Position numbers and translations under genes: made by a program. The notes beneath the pieces are model-generated. The model searched no databases. It worked only from the letters and a program-made list of their open reading frames with translations, and was not told the origin of the DNA. DNA of 64,000 nt from contig NZ_CP102290.1 of NCBI RefSeq assembly GCF_025151995.1, positions 1,364,001-1,428,000 on the forward strand, given 5' to 3'. The stretch is from Ruminococcus gauvreauii (GTDB lineage Bacteria; Bacillota; Clostridia; Lachnospirales; Lachnospiraceae). The first letter of the stretch is position 1. Each line of letters opens with the position of its first letter. This document shows, one piece after another, positions 26,951 through 36,041 of this stretch.

Positions 26951-27990
26951 AGATACTCACTCACCGCCGGATCTTTTATCTGATATATCCTGGTCCACAT
27001 CTTCGTCTCATCGTTCCGCTGTACAGCCGAACGGTTTTTATACAGAAACCGGACCAGCTGGTAACAGTCGATCCATATCTCATTGTTTCCTTCTTTTTGA
27101 GATTCGTCAAAGATCAGCTGAATGCCAAAGTGCAGATGGTAAGAATCGATGTTATTGACATTTTCCGTGGCACTGTATCCCGTCCTTCCCAGATATCCGA
27201 TCACGTCTCCCGCCTGTACAACAGATCCTTCTTCCAGATCTTCCGCATAGGGGATGTTCTGCCGCAGGTGGGCGTAATAGTAATACCTTTTTCTGTCAAA
27301 GCTTCGGATACCGATGCGCCAGCCGCCGTACTGATTCCAGCCCAGCGCCTCCACGTATCCGGATTCGACTGCAATGACCGGCGTCCCTACCTGTCCCAGC
27401 AGATCATGCCCCAGGTGGTTCCTGCGGTATCCATAGCTTCGGGATGCGCCGAAATCATCATAATCCTGGTACGGAAAATCTCTCGCAATCGGACTAAACG
27501 CCTTCAGACCGTATACATCCGCCCATTCCTTCTGTCCGTTCTCTCCCTCCTGCTCGATCTGATACTCCCCGACCCATCCGTCCAGCACGGCCCCATAAGC
27601 TTCCCGGTAATAGGAATAGTATTTCATATCTTTCACCGCATCCTGCATCGTCGTTTCTCCCGATACGAGTTTCTCCGCCAGTTCCGTCAAGTGAGCCTGC
27701 TTATAACCGGAAAAATCTCCGCCGTATTTTGCCCCGAGATAAGCCAGCAGCTCTACCCAGTTCAAATGGACCTGTTCCTTCTCCGTCTTAACATCCAGCT
27801 GATATGCCGCATCCAGCGCTTCGTAAGGGACGTCAAATTCTACCCATTTGATGAACTGCTCTTCGGACTCTGAATTTGCCTGCATGCTCTCATACTGCTG
27901 CTGATTCCTCATGATCCGGCTGGCAGCAGAAAAGACAAGCAGTGCCGCAACCGTAAAGACAACACCTTTCCAACATTTTCGTTTTTTCAT
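26929..27990 (-). CDS. M23-family metallopeptidase, membrane-anchored
   Basis: The 353-residue protein starts with a basic stretch and one membrane segment (residues 10-25), placing the rest outside. The M23 LytM-like domain at about 190-310 has the zinc ligands NHLGHDLLG (HxxxD) and YHLHFG (HxH). It probably cuts peptidoglycan peptides, perhaps in spore or cell-wall remodelling. It stands alone between two terminators. Confidence 0.87.
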   Translation of the reverse strand: MKKRKCWKGVVFTVAALLVFSAASRIMRNQQQYESMQANSESEEQFIKWVEFDVPYEALDAAYQLDVKTEKEQVHLNWVELLAYLGAKYGGDFSGYKQAHLTELAEKLVSGETTMQDAVKDMKYYSYYREAYGAVLDGWVGEYQIEQEGENGQKEWADVYGLKAFSPIARDFPYQDYDDFGASRSYGYRRNHLGHDLLGQVGTPVIAVESGYVEALGWNQYGGWRIGIRSFDRKRYYYYAHLRQNIPYAEDLEEGSVVQAGDVIGYLGRTGYSATENVNNIDSYHLHFGIQLIFDESQKEGNNEIWIDCYQLVRFLYKNRSAVQRNDETKMWTRIYQIKDPAVSEYLIAKEQR

Positions 27991-28037
27991 AAAAACAAGC
28001 CCATATTTCTGGTCTTAATGGCAGTATATGCCCGCAA

Positions 28038-28067
28038 GAAAAAAGGCAGAACCTTTCGGTCCTGCCC
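28038..28067 (-). terminator. Intrinsic terminator after the flavodoxin gene
   Basis: On the minus strand GGCAGGACC pairs with GGTTCTGCC around a GAAA loop and TTTTTT follows. Confidence 0.93.
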
Positions 28068-28074
28068 GTCAGTG

Positions 28075-28572
28075 CTATGCCAGTTTTTCTGCCGCCGCCT
28101 GAACTGCCGCTTTCAGTCCGCGGATATCATTCTCGTCCGGATGTGACAGCGCTTTGTCAAAATTAGATATCATCAGATCATAATGTGCTCCCTGATTTGG
28201 TACTTCTTCTTTCAGTTTATTATATCTGTCGCGTAATTCCTGCGGCATTCTGCCCTGACACATAAATCCTCCGACCACTTCATTCGTATCATTCAGGCTG
28301 TCTTCCACATTTCTCAGGATGCCGTCGAGATACGTCTTGCTGTCACCGAATCCCGCCGTTCCGAAAAGAAATACTTTTCGGTTATGCAGCGTTTTAAGAT
28401 ATTTTCTGACTTCTTCTCCTGCATTCCCCTCATTTGTCCAAAAACCCACACAGACCAGGTCCGCGTCCGCCGGGTCTTCGACTTTTGTCTCCTGTGCAAA
28501 TACTTCTTCCGCCGCCTCGGCGAGCTGCTTAGTATTGCCTGTAGCTGATGCATAAAACATTGAATATTTCAT
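28075..28572 (-). CDS. Flavodoxin-family protein
   Basis: The 165-residue protein has the FMN phosphate loop YASATGNTKQLAE at residues 8-20, followed by LVCVGFWTNEG and FLFGTAGFG segments that line the isoalloxazine ring. It probably transfers electrons at low potential. The C-terminus extends past the usual flavodoxin core by a helical region. AGGAGG lies upstream. It follows recQ by about 85 nt. Confidence 0.87.
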   Translation of the reverse strand: MKYSMFYASATGNTKQLAEAAEEVFAQETKVEDPADADLVCVGFWTNEGNAGEEVRKYLKTLHNRKVFLFGTAGFGDSKTYLDGILRNVEDSLNDTNEVVGGFMCQGRMPQELRDRYNKLKEEVPNQGAHYDLMISNFDKALSHPDENDIRGLKAAVQAAAEKLA

Positions 28573-28656
28573 CTCTTATCCTCCTGTTCTGAATTATATG
28601 CCGGACTGTTTTTCTAAACGGATCTTGCCGGGACTTTCATATTAAATTATAACACT

Positions 28657-30558
28657 TCAGTTGGTATCCGTAAATGATTCCCTGGAAGAAATCAGCTTCA
28701 AAAACTGTTCTCCGTACTTATCAAACTTAAATTCACCTACTCCGCTGACTTCCAGCATTTCATCTTTATCCGCCGGTCGTAAAATACTCATCTGCACCAG
28801 CGTCTTATCTGAAAAAACCATATACGGCGGCACGTGTTCGTGCTGGGAAATCTGTCTTCTTAGCTCTCGAAGGGCTTCAAACAAAGGCACATCCTTCTCA
28901 GCGAGTGCTGCTGCCGCCCCTGCTTTTTTGCCCTTCTTTGACACCTTCGGCGCTGTTTTTTCCGCCGGTGCCACCCGCATCTCTATGCATGATCCCGGGG
29001 ACAGACAGCTCTGCGCTGACGGAACCGGTTGCAGAACCGGATATTTCTCTTCAGACATTTTGATATATCCTTTCAGAATCAGTTCCTGTATCATCTGTTT
29101 CAGCAACAAAACAGAAACGTCTGACAGCACCCCATATTCCGGATGCTCATCCAGATGGCGGCTCAGGATCTTCTGATTTTTAGCTCCCCGCAGGATATCG
29201 ATGACCATCATCATGCCAAAATGCTGGCGGTTTCCCGCGATACATCGGATCACTGCCTGTGCTTCCCTGGTGATATCAAGGATATCATAGTTCGTCAGAC
29301 AGTTCTGGCAGTTGCCGCAGTTCTCCCCGCCGGTCTCCCCGAAATAATTCAGTATATATTTGCGCAGGCATTCGCTTGTAAAACAGTACAGTTCCATTGC
29401 CTTCAGCCGCTCCCTGTCTCTTTCCTGCACTCTCTGTCTCGCCGGCTCATCAAGTTCCTGGTTGTCTTCATTATGCTCGATGAAATAACGGTTCGTCTGC
29501 ACATCCATCGCACCGTAATAGAGGATGCACTCCGACGGCTCCTGATCCCTGCCGGCGCGGCCCGCTTCCTGGTAATAGCTCTCCATGTTTTTAGGCATCT
29601 GATAATGAATCACATAACGCACGTCTGATTTATCAATCCCCATTCCAAATGCATTTGTTGCGATCATAATGCTGCTGCGGTCATAGATGAAATCTTCCTG
29701 ATTCTGTCTTCGCTCTTCATCAGCCAAGCCCGCATGGTAACGCGTGACCGAGAATCCTTCTTCCCTGAGTTTCCAGCACAGCTCCTCCACTGTCTTCCTT
29801 GTCAGACAATAGATGATTCCACTGGGCTTATACGTCTTCGTCTCCTGGCGTTTCAGTTCCGCTAGCAGCTCACTGTATTTATCCGCCGGCTTCCTGACAG
29901 AAAAAAACAGGTTCTTTCTGTCAAAACCAGTTACCATAACCATCGGATCTCTCAGACTCAGAATCTTCAGGATGTCGTTCCGAACCTCCTGTGTGGCAGT
30001 AGCCGTATATGCCCCCAGTACCGGACGGTCAGGCAGCCTGTCCAGAAAGTCCAATACTTTGAGATAGCTTGGGCGAAAATCCTGACCCCACTGGGATACG
30101 CAGTGCGCTTCATCTACCGCCACAAACGGTATCTTAACCTGGGGTGCCAGCGCGAAATTCAGAAAGCTTTCAGTCTCGAGCCGCTCCGGCGCCACATAGA
30201 CGATCTCGTAACATCCGGCTTTGGCACGTTCAAGTGCTTTTCTGTACTGTCCCGGCGTCAGAGAACTGTTTAAAAATGCGGCATGAACACCCGCCTGGTT
30301 CAACGCACTCACCTGATCTTTCATAAGTGAGATCAGCGGTGAGACTACCAGTGTAATCCCCTCCATCATAAGTGCGGGGATCTGAAAGCAAAGTGATTTT
30401 CCCGCCCCCGTCGGCATGATCCCGAGTACATCCCGTCCGCTTATCACTGCTTTCACCAGTGCTTCCTGCCCCTCACGGAAATCTTCATATCCGAAATATT
30501 TTTTCAGTACCTTTTTTGCCCGTCCCAAAGCGATGTCTGTTGTATATTCTGATGTCAT
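28657..30558 (-). CDS. recQ: ATP-dependent DNA helicase RecQ
   Basis: RecQ unwinds DNA 3'-5' in recombination and fork repair. The 633-residue protein has Walker A MPTGAGKSL (about 49-57), VDEAHCVSQWGQDFRPSYL with the aromatic-rich loop, motif VI QEAGRAGRDQ near 335, a zinc site containing CGNCQNC near 420, a winged-helix domain, and a C-terminal HRDC domain (about 555-625). AGGAGCG precedes the ATG. Confidence 0.95.
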   Translation of the reverse strand: MTSEYTTDIALGRAKKVLKKYFGYEDFREGQEALVKAVISGRDVLGIMPTGAGKSLCFQIPALMMEGITLVVSPLISLMKDQVSALNQAGVHAAFLNSSLTPGQYRKALERAKAGCYEIVYVAPERLETESFLNFALAPQVKIPFVAVDEAHCVSQWGQDFRPSYLKVLDFLDRLPDRPVLGAYTATATQEVRNDILKILSLRDPMVMVTGFDRKNLFFSVRKPADKYSELLAELKRQETKTYKPSGIIYCLTRKTVEELCWKLREEGFSVTRYHAGLADEERRQNQEDFIYDRSSIMIATNAFGMGIDKSDVRYVIHYQMPKNMESYYQEAGRAGRDQEPSECILYYGAMDVQTNRYFIEHNEDNQELDEPARQRVQERDRERLKAMELYCFTSECLRKYILNYFGETGGENCGNCQNCLTNYDILDITREAQAVIRCIAGNRQHFGMMMVIDILRGAKNQKILSRHLDEHPEYGVLSDVSVLLLKQMIQELILKGYIKMSEEKYPVLQPVPSAQSCLSPGSCIEMRVAPAEKTAPKVSKKGKKAGAAAALAEKDVPLFEALRELRRQISQHEHVPPYMVFSDKTLVQMSILRPADKDEMLEVSGVGEFKFDKYGEQFLKLISSRESFTDTN

Positions 30559-30625
30559 CTTTCACGCTCCTGTTTCATTACGGTGTTGTTTTTTTATTTG
30601 TCATCATTTTGTAAACATTTTTCTA

Positions 30626-30654
30626 TTGTTTTATTTCCATTTTAGTGACATAAT
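30626..30654 (+). promoter_or_regulatory. Promoter for the BlaI-like gene
   Basis: TTGTTT (30626-30631) and CATAAT (30649-30654) are separated by 17 nt, 20 nt before the start codon. The region is T-rich. Confidence 0.45.
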
Positions 30655-30674
30655 GAATCTAAAGGAGGTAGATT

Positions 30675-31052
30675 ATGCCAAAAATCAAATTAACCCGCCG
30701 AGAATTAGAAGTTATGCACGTCCTGTGGAGCACCGACAAAGCGCTCACCGCGACCGAGATACCCTCCATCAATCCGGAGTTAAAGCCCAATACCGTTCAG
30801 GCAGTATTAAAAAGGCTCCTCGAGAATTCTTATATCCGGATAGCAGATATCGTGTACCATAGAACCGTACTGACACGTGCCTACCGGCCAGTATTGACTC
30901 ATGAAGATTATATGCATTCACAGATTGAAGGTACATCACTTACCCCCGGCCGCCTTTTAACTGATCTGATCAGAAAGGAGCAGGATATTGATGCACTGGA
31001 TGAATTGCTGCGGCTGGTTCAGGAGCAGCGGAAAAACCTGCGCCGGCCCTGA
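30675..31052 (+). CDS. BlaI/MecI/CopY-family transcriptional repressor
   Basis: The 125-residue protein has a winged-helix domain of the penicillinase-repressor family (LTRRELEVMHVLWS; NTVQAVLKRLLENSYI) and a C-terminal dimerisation helix region. These repressors are usually inactivated by a BlaR1/MecR1 sensor protease encoded next door; none is present here. AAAGGAGG sits 6 nt before the ATG. Confidence 0.87.
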   Translation: MPKIKLTRRELEVMHVLWSTDKALTATEIPSINPELKPNTVQAVLKRLLENSYIRIADIVYHRTVLTRAYRPVLTHEDYMHSQIEGTSLTPGRLLTDLIRKEQDIDALDELLRLVQEQRKNLRRP

Positions 31053-31066
31053 CAGCAAATACCAGG

Positions 31067-32062
31067 TCACCGCTTCCCTCTCTCCAGATATTTTTCCGCT
31101 ATGTCTTTCTGACCTGTCCTCTGATAGTAACTGCCAATGACTGAGCAGGCCTGCTGCTCATCGCTTTCAAACTGCCCGTTCGTCTGCTCATTCAACTTCC
31201 TGTACTTTTCAAGCCCTGTCAGATAGGCCTCCTCAGCATGTTCCTGCTCCTCAGGCACCAGATAACGGGCATTCCCGAGGTTTACATAACAGCTAGCAAG
31301 GCGTACACCGAATGCCACAGGATTTTCCTGCTCCTTGTCTTCCAGGACATAGATACAGTCCTCCATCATCTCCAGAGCTTTCACATGATCTTTATGGAAA
31401 GAATAGATGGATGCCAGAGTATTCATCCACTGTGCCAGTTCTATGGCATGCGGTGCGTCATCCGTCACCTGAAAAATAGCCTTTTCCAGCTTAATAAGCT
31501 GTTCTCCGATCCGTATGGCCTCCTCATATTCTCCGACTGCTCCTTTTAAAACCATCAGATTCCCCATACATTTTCCCTGAAGTTCCAGCGCCACGCGATT
31601 TCCCGCTTTTATCTTTTCAAGGCATGCCGCTATGGCATTTCTGAAAAATTTTTCACTCGCATCGTAAGCCTTCTGCTGCGCCTCATTTAGTTTTCTTGGC
31701 TGCGGCGTTACAATTCCCATATTGATCAGGTCTTTATAAAACACTGCCATACGCAGATTCGTCTGGGCAAACAAAATATCATGCTGCTGTTTGTCCTTCC
31801 GGTACATCTCCGCACCGATCCCCACCATGATCCGGTACTGCTTTTCTGCCTCCTGGGGATTTTTCATCGAAAACTGCAGATTCCCCATGATCTCATGCAG
31901 TACTGCCAGAATCTTACCCTGTTCCGTACTGTCTGAAGGAAGGGATTTTTCTGCTTTGTCCCTGACTTTTGAAAGCTCCTCAAATGTCTTACCCGGCTCT
32001 TCTTTCTTCTTCAGAATCTGCGCAATATCCTGATTCAGGGCCTTTACGATATCTTCATACAT
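31067..32062 (-). CDS. TPR-repeat protein of unknown role
   Basis: The 331-residue protein is all-helical. Paired-helix tetratricopeptide-like repeats are visible, for example NPQEAEKQYRIMV, GEYEEAIRIGEQLI, DHVKALEMMEDCIYV and EHAEEAYLTGLEKYR, ending in GSYYQRTGQKDIAEKYLERG. TPR proteins act as protein-binding scaffolds; no partner is evident. No signal peptide is seen. Confidence 0.75.
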   Translation of the reverse strand: MYEDIVKALNQDIAQILKKKEEPGKTFEELSKVRDKAEKSLPSDSTEQGKILAVLHEIMGNLQFSMKNPQEAEKQYRIMVGIGAEMYRKDKQQHDILFAQTNLRMAVFYKDLINMGIVTPQPRKLNEAQQKAYDASEKFFRNAIAACLEKIKAGNRVALELQGKCMGNLMVLKGAVGEYEEAIRIGEQLIKLEKAIFQVTDDAPHAIELAQWMNTLASIYSFHKDHVKALEMMEDCIYVLEDKEQENPVAFGVRLASCYVNLGNARYLVPEEQEHAEEAYLTGLEKYRKLNEQTNGQFESDEQQACSVIGSYYQRTGQKDIAEKYLERGKR

Positions 32063-32139
32063 ATTGTTTACCTGTTCCTTTCAGCAGTTTCCCTCAGTTT
32101 AGCACATGCTTCCTGAAGTCACAAGAAAGAATCTTAATC

Positions 32140-32168
32140 TTGACTTCCCGCCTGCCGTCCGCTAGTAT
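32140..32168 (+). promoter_or_regulatory. Promoter for the RibU-like gene
   Basis: TTGACT (32140-32145) and TAGTAT (32163-32168) are separated by 17 nt, about 30 nt before the start codon. The short leader leaves no room for an FMN riboswitch. Confidence 0.7.
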
Positions 32169-32198
32169 AAAAATCAGTAAATGAGGAGGCTTGTGAAA

Positions 32199-32846
32199 AT
32201 GAATACAAAAGCTAAAAAAATCACCATGATCGGCATGTTCTGTGCAATCGCATACGCCGTCATGGTAATCGGGCGGTTTCCCGTCGTACTATTTCTGAAA
32301 TATGACCCGAAAGACGTTATCATCACCATCGGCGGCTTTATCTTCGGCCCGATGGCATCCCTTATCATCTCCGTGATTGTCGCCTTCCTGGAAATGATCA
32401 CCGTCAGTGAAACAGGTCCCATCGGCTGCATCATGAATATCCTGTCCAGCTGCTGTTTCGCATGTACCGCGGCATTTATTTACAAAAAGAAACATACATT
32501 AAAAGGCGCTGTCACGGGACTGATCGCAGGATGCCTTCTGACAACCGGGATCATCCTGCTCTGGAACTATCTGATTGCCCCCCTCTATATGGGCTATCCG
32601 AGAGAGGCAGTCGTCAAACTTCTCCTTCCGGCATTTCTGCCATTCAATCTGTTAAAGGGGGGGCTGAATACAGTCATCACACTGCTGATCTATAAACCGG
32701 TCGTAACAGCACTGCGCAAAGCCGGACTTCTGGAGTCCTCCGGTGCCCCTGCGGTACGTGAACGGCATATGGGGATCGTTATTGTCTCCGCGGTTCTGCT
32801 GATCACAATCGTCTTTCTTATGCTGGCAATGAAGGGATGGGTCTGA
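32199..32846 (+). CDS. ECF transporter S component, RibU-like
   Basis: The 215-residue membrane protein has about six hydrophobic segments. The motif FLKYDPKDVIITIGGFIFGP near 30-50 matches S components of the riboflavin (RibU) group, which bind the vitamin and dock to a shared EcfAAT module encoded elsewhere. The assignment of riboflavin as substrate is by family resemblance only. The ATG at 32199 follows GAGGAGG; no FMN riboswitch precedes it. Confidence 0.75.
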   Translation: MNTKAKKITMIGMFCAIAYAVMVIGRFPVVLFLKYDPKDVIITIGGFIFGPMASLIISVIVAFLEMITVSETGPIGCIMNILSSCCFACTAAFIYKKKHTLKGAVTGLIAGCLLTTGIILLWNYLIAPLYMGYPREAVVKLLLPAFLPFNLLKGGLNTVITLLIYKPVVTALRKAGLLESSGAPAVRERHMGIVIVSAVLLITIVFLMLAMKGWV

Positions 32847-32891
32847 CCCCATCTCTGGTTGCTTTCTCTTGGAATATCTCCTATATCTGTT

Positions 32892-32920
32892 TTGACTTTT
32901 TCGTTCCCACATGTTAAGAT
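32892..32920 (+). promoter_or_regulatory. Promoter for the PucR-type regulator
   Basis: TTGACT (32892-32897) and TAAGAT (32915-32920) are separated by 17 nt, ending 32 nt before the ATG. Confidence 0.6.
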
Positions 32921-32952
32921 CCAGACAAAAACAAAGGATGTGTTGAAATATT

Positions 32953-34419
32953 ATGAAACTGAACCTCTGGATGATCGCCAACCGTCTGAGCGCATTGGAA
33001 CCTGAACTTCATATTTCCGGAAATGCCCCTGCTGTCCTTTCCAGCGCACGACGTGCATACGCCACAAACTGCGTTCATGTCTATCAAAAAGGAACGGATA
33101 CTGTCTGTGCCGCAGAAAATGATTATCTGCTGTTTCACGATATGAACTGCGAAGTTGTTTTCGAAATGGTCCAGTGTACGTTTGACTTTTACCGTGAATG
33201 GCAGGATTCCCTGGAAGATGCTTCTCAAAAACTGGATTACCGTTCGATCGTGGATGATAGCTGGCCTGTGTTCCACAACCCTGTCATTCTGCTGGACGGA
33301 AGTTACAGGGTGCTTTTCATGAGTGAGCAATACGGCGAAAATGAAGTGAATGAAGACTGGAAGTATCTCTGCCGACACGGCCACAGTTCTGTGGAAGCCA
33401 TACAGTATCTGCTCGCAGAAGGCCAGAAGAATAATTATTACCTGAGCGGCGATGCGCAGCTATATCATTTTTCCGGCAAAATCATCGACACAGATATGTT
33501 GTCAGCCGCCATCTACAGCGGTAATGACTGCTGCGGCCGAATCAATGTCATCGCAAAAGACCGTGAGATCAACAGCGGTGATGTCATTTGCCTGAATTAC
33601 ATCGTCAGACTGCTCTCCTACGTACTTGGCCGCATCAATCAGGAACATGCCTTTCCGGCAACACAGAATATTTTTCTTAAAATGATGCTTCAGCAGGAGA
33701 CCAATCCGTCTGAACTGCAAAACTGGATGCTCTATATGAAGTGGAACGAAACAGATTCATTTCATATCGCCGTCCTCTCATCCCCTGAAGAGACTTCATC
33801 CGAGAAGATGATGATCATCTACAGGCTTCTACAGTCACTTTTTCCCGACAGCGTAGTCACTACCTGCAGCAAGAAAATAATTGTCATGTACCGTACCACA
33901 CCCGGAAGAAAAAACGACATTGCCGATGCACTGTGTGATATTTCACAGAAATACCGCATAAACACTGGTCTGAGCCTTCCATTTACCGGAACTCAAAAAC
34001 TCCACTATTATTATGGCCAGGCCATTGCTGCCATCTACTATGGCAGTCTGCTGGCCCCTGCTGAAACACTGCATCGCTTTTATAACTACGCTCTGGAACA
34101 TCTGATAAGGACCCAGTCACTGGATGAAGCAGTCTGCCTCTGTCATCCCGACGTCCGTAAACTCTGGAACCCTGCCTCGGAAGATGGGGGGGAAAAGATA
34201 AAGACCCTCTTCACCTATCTCAACAACGATCGCTCACTTCAGAATACAGCCGGCGAATTATATATACACCGCAACACACTAGTCTATCGTATACACAGAA
34301 TAACGGAATCTCTGACCTGCAATATCGATGACATTTACTCCAGAGATTATATTAAAATGTCTATCCGCGTACTGCGGCTGTACTATCTCAACGGAATCAA
34401 TTCTCCCTTTCTGCCATGA
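32953..34419 (+). CDS. PucR-family transcriptional regulator
   Basis: The 488-residue protein ends with the PucR-type HTH (about 420-485: LFTYLNNDRSLQNTAGELYI then HRNTLVYRIHRI). The N-terminal 400 residues include GAF/PAS-like segments and a CdaR-like middle region and probably sense a metabolite. PucR proteins often activate neighbouring catabolic operons, so the GPH-APC-GPH-UroD operon that begins 220 nt downstream is the likely target; this is inference. Confidence 0.82.
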   Translation: MKLNLWMIANRLSALEPELHISGNAPAVLSSARRAYATNCVHVYQKGTDTVCAAENDYLLFHDMNCEVVFEMVQCTFDFYREWQDSLEDASQKLDYRSIVDDSWPVFHNPVILLDGSYRVLFMSEQYGENEVNEDWKYLCRHGHSSVEAIQYLLAEGQKNNYYLSGDAQLYHFSGKIIDTDMLSAAIYSGNDCCGRINVIAKDREINSGDVICLNYIVRLLSYVLGRINQEHAFPATQNIFLKMMLQQETNPSELQNWMLYMKWNETDSFHIAVLSSPEETSSEKMMIIYRLLQSLFPDSVVTTCSKKIIVMYRTTPGRKNDIADALCDISQKYRINTGLSLPFTGTQKLHYYYGQAIAAIYYGSLLAPAETLHRFYNYALEHLIRTQSLDEAVCLCHPDVRKLWNPASEDGGEKIKTLFTYLNNDRSLQNTAGELYIHRNTLVYRIHRITESLTCNIDDIYSRDYIKMSIRVLRLYYLNGINSPFLP

Positions 34420-34427
34420 CTCATGGG

Positions 34428-34448
34428 GGGCTGTCATACCGGCAGCCC
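34428..34448 (+). terminator. Weak hairpin after the PucR gene
   Basis: GGGCTG pairs with CAGCCC across 9 nt and is followed by only TTC. It may be a weak terminator in the 220-nt gap before the transporter operon. Further on, TATACT lies about 60 nt before the first transporter start and may be a -10 element lacking a good -35, as expected for an activated promoter. Confidence 0.35.
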
Positions 34449-34639
34449 TTCAAAACAGATTATTTAATTCCCCATAACCCATATCCCTGATACGTTTGTA
34501 TTTTCGATACGAATATTCCCCCTTTTTTTACACTTTTCTCGTATTCCCAGACCGTAGTTCGTCATATTCTCTAATGCTATACTGGGTATAACAAAGATCA
34601 TCGGCGGTTCGCACCACACAAAAGAGGGAGGAAGTGTAT

Positions 34640-36022
34640 ATGAGCGAAAAAAAATTGAGCCGGACAGTCCTTAACCTGAGCGGAATCGGGGACTTTGGCT
34701 TTACACTGTTTGTAAATGTGGAACTGTATTACTGGGCGGCCTTTCTCACGGACTGCGCAAAATTCTCGATCGGCACAGCTACTTTTATCCTTACCCTGAC
34801 TTCCGTCATAGACTGTATCTGGGTACCGCTGACAGGCTGGCTCATCGAACGCAGCAGCTTTAAATGGGGCAAATACCGGTCATGGCTCGTGATCGGACCT
34901 CCGGTCATGATTTTCACCTATGCTCTGGAGTTTTCAAAGATAGGTTCTTCCGAAGCCCTGGCTGCGGGTATCGTAATCGCTGCATTTTCTATCAAGACCC
35001 TTGCACAGGATCTTGCATACTCCGCCTCAGTGAGCCTTGTGAGCGACCTGTCCAATGACCAGAATGAGCGAATGGTCCTTGCCTCAAGAAGAGGGCAGTT
35101 TCTGTCTCTTGGCAATATCGTATTTTCTATCATCGCACTGCCGCTAATTACCTGGCTGACTGCACTTGGTGGCAATGAGATCCTGGGATATTCTCTGACA
35201 GCCATCCTGTTCGGAATCATAAACTTTCTGTGCTATTTCCTTGCCTTCACCGTTACAAAAGGACACTCCGTATCCGGCAGCGGCGGCTCTGAAAATGATG
35301 GTGCAGACATAGCACGGCAAAAACTTCCGCTCTCACAAATGCTTGCGGCTGTCTTTCACAATCCGCCTCTTCTGGTACTGATCGTGGCTGATTCATTCCG
35401 CTATCTCGCTTATTTTCTTATGTCCGCAGCAGCCTACTATTATTTTGTTGTGGTGCTTCAGAATCTGGCAGCTATGACAACATACCTTGTAATCACGCGT
35501 ATCATCGGGTTCATCGGATCCATGTTTGCCAACACAGCGGCTAAAAAGTTTGGCAAGAAACCAGCTTATCTCGGTTCCCTGTGCATTATGACTTTGTCTC
35601 TGGTACTCTGTTTCTTTTTCGGCAGACAAGTGGCAGGCTTTATAACCTTCCATATTTTTGTAAACTTCTTCATGCAGATTACGATGTCGACACTGACAGC
35701 TATCCTGGCGGATACGGTTATCTACTATGAGTGGAAAAGCAGCGTGGACGCCCGAGGATTCATCATGAGTATGCTGAATGTCCCAATCAAGGTGGGGGCG
35801 GTGCTCCGCAGTACCGTACTGGGTGCTGGACTTGCCGTTGCCGGCTACGTGGCCAACACTGCTCCAACCGCGTCACAGATCAGCGGTATTTCCATGCTCA
35901 TGAATCTGTACCCCGCTGTTTTTCTTCTTTTAACAATCCTGATCTTCGGTCTCGGATACCGACTGAATGAACAGAAGGTAGCGCAAATGACAAAAGAGAT
36001 CACCGCCCGCAAATCAGTCTGA
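34640..36022 (+). CDS. GPH/MFS cation symporter (first of two)
   Basis: The 460-residue protein has twelve hydrophobic segments and the glycoside-pentoside-hexuronide:cation symporter layout: an N-terminal FVNVELYYWAAFLTDC and WVPLTGWLIE, a central loop, and GFIMSMLNVPIKVGA near the end. The same pattern recurs in the second symporter of the operon, so the two are paralogues. The substrate may be a sugar-like or other organic compound. GGGAGG precedes the ATG at 34640. Confidence 0.83.
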   Translation: MSEKKLSRTVLNLSGIGDFGFTLFVNVELYYWAAFLTDCAKFSIGTATFILTLTSVIDCIWVPLTGWLIERSSFKWGKYRSWLVIGPPVMIFTYALEFSKIGSSEALAAGIVIAAFSIKTLAQDLAYSASVSLVSDLSNDQNERMVLASRRGQFLSLGNIVFSIIALPLITWLTALGGNEILGYSLTAILFGIINFLCYFLAFTVTKGHSVSGSGGSENDGADIARQKLPLSQMLAAVFHNPPLLVLIVADSFRYLAYFLMSAAAYYYFVVVLQNLAAMTTYLVITRIIGFIGSMFANTAAKKFGKKPAYLGSLCIMTLSLVLCFFFGRQVAGFITFHIFVNFFMQITMSTLTAILADTVIYYEWKSSVDARGFIMSMLNVPIKVGAVLRSTVLGAGLAVAGYVANTAPTASQISGISMLMNLYPAVFLLLTILIFGLGYRLNEQKVAQMTKEITARKSV

Positions 36023-36041
36023 CAAAAAGGAGGGTATCTGC

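Noticed and set aside
32062..32198. FMN riboswitch before the RibU-like gene
   Set aside because: The promoter lies only about 30 nt before the start codon, and no AGGGTGAAAT-type core is present.
34606..34616. GTTCGCAC upstream of the first GPH symporter, resembling one arm of the CRISPR leader element
   Set aside because: Only one arm is present, with no partner at 43 bp and no CRISPR repeat nearby, so chance is sufficient.
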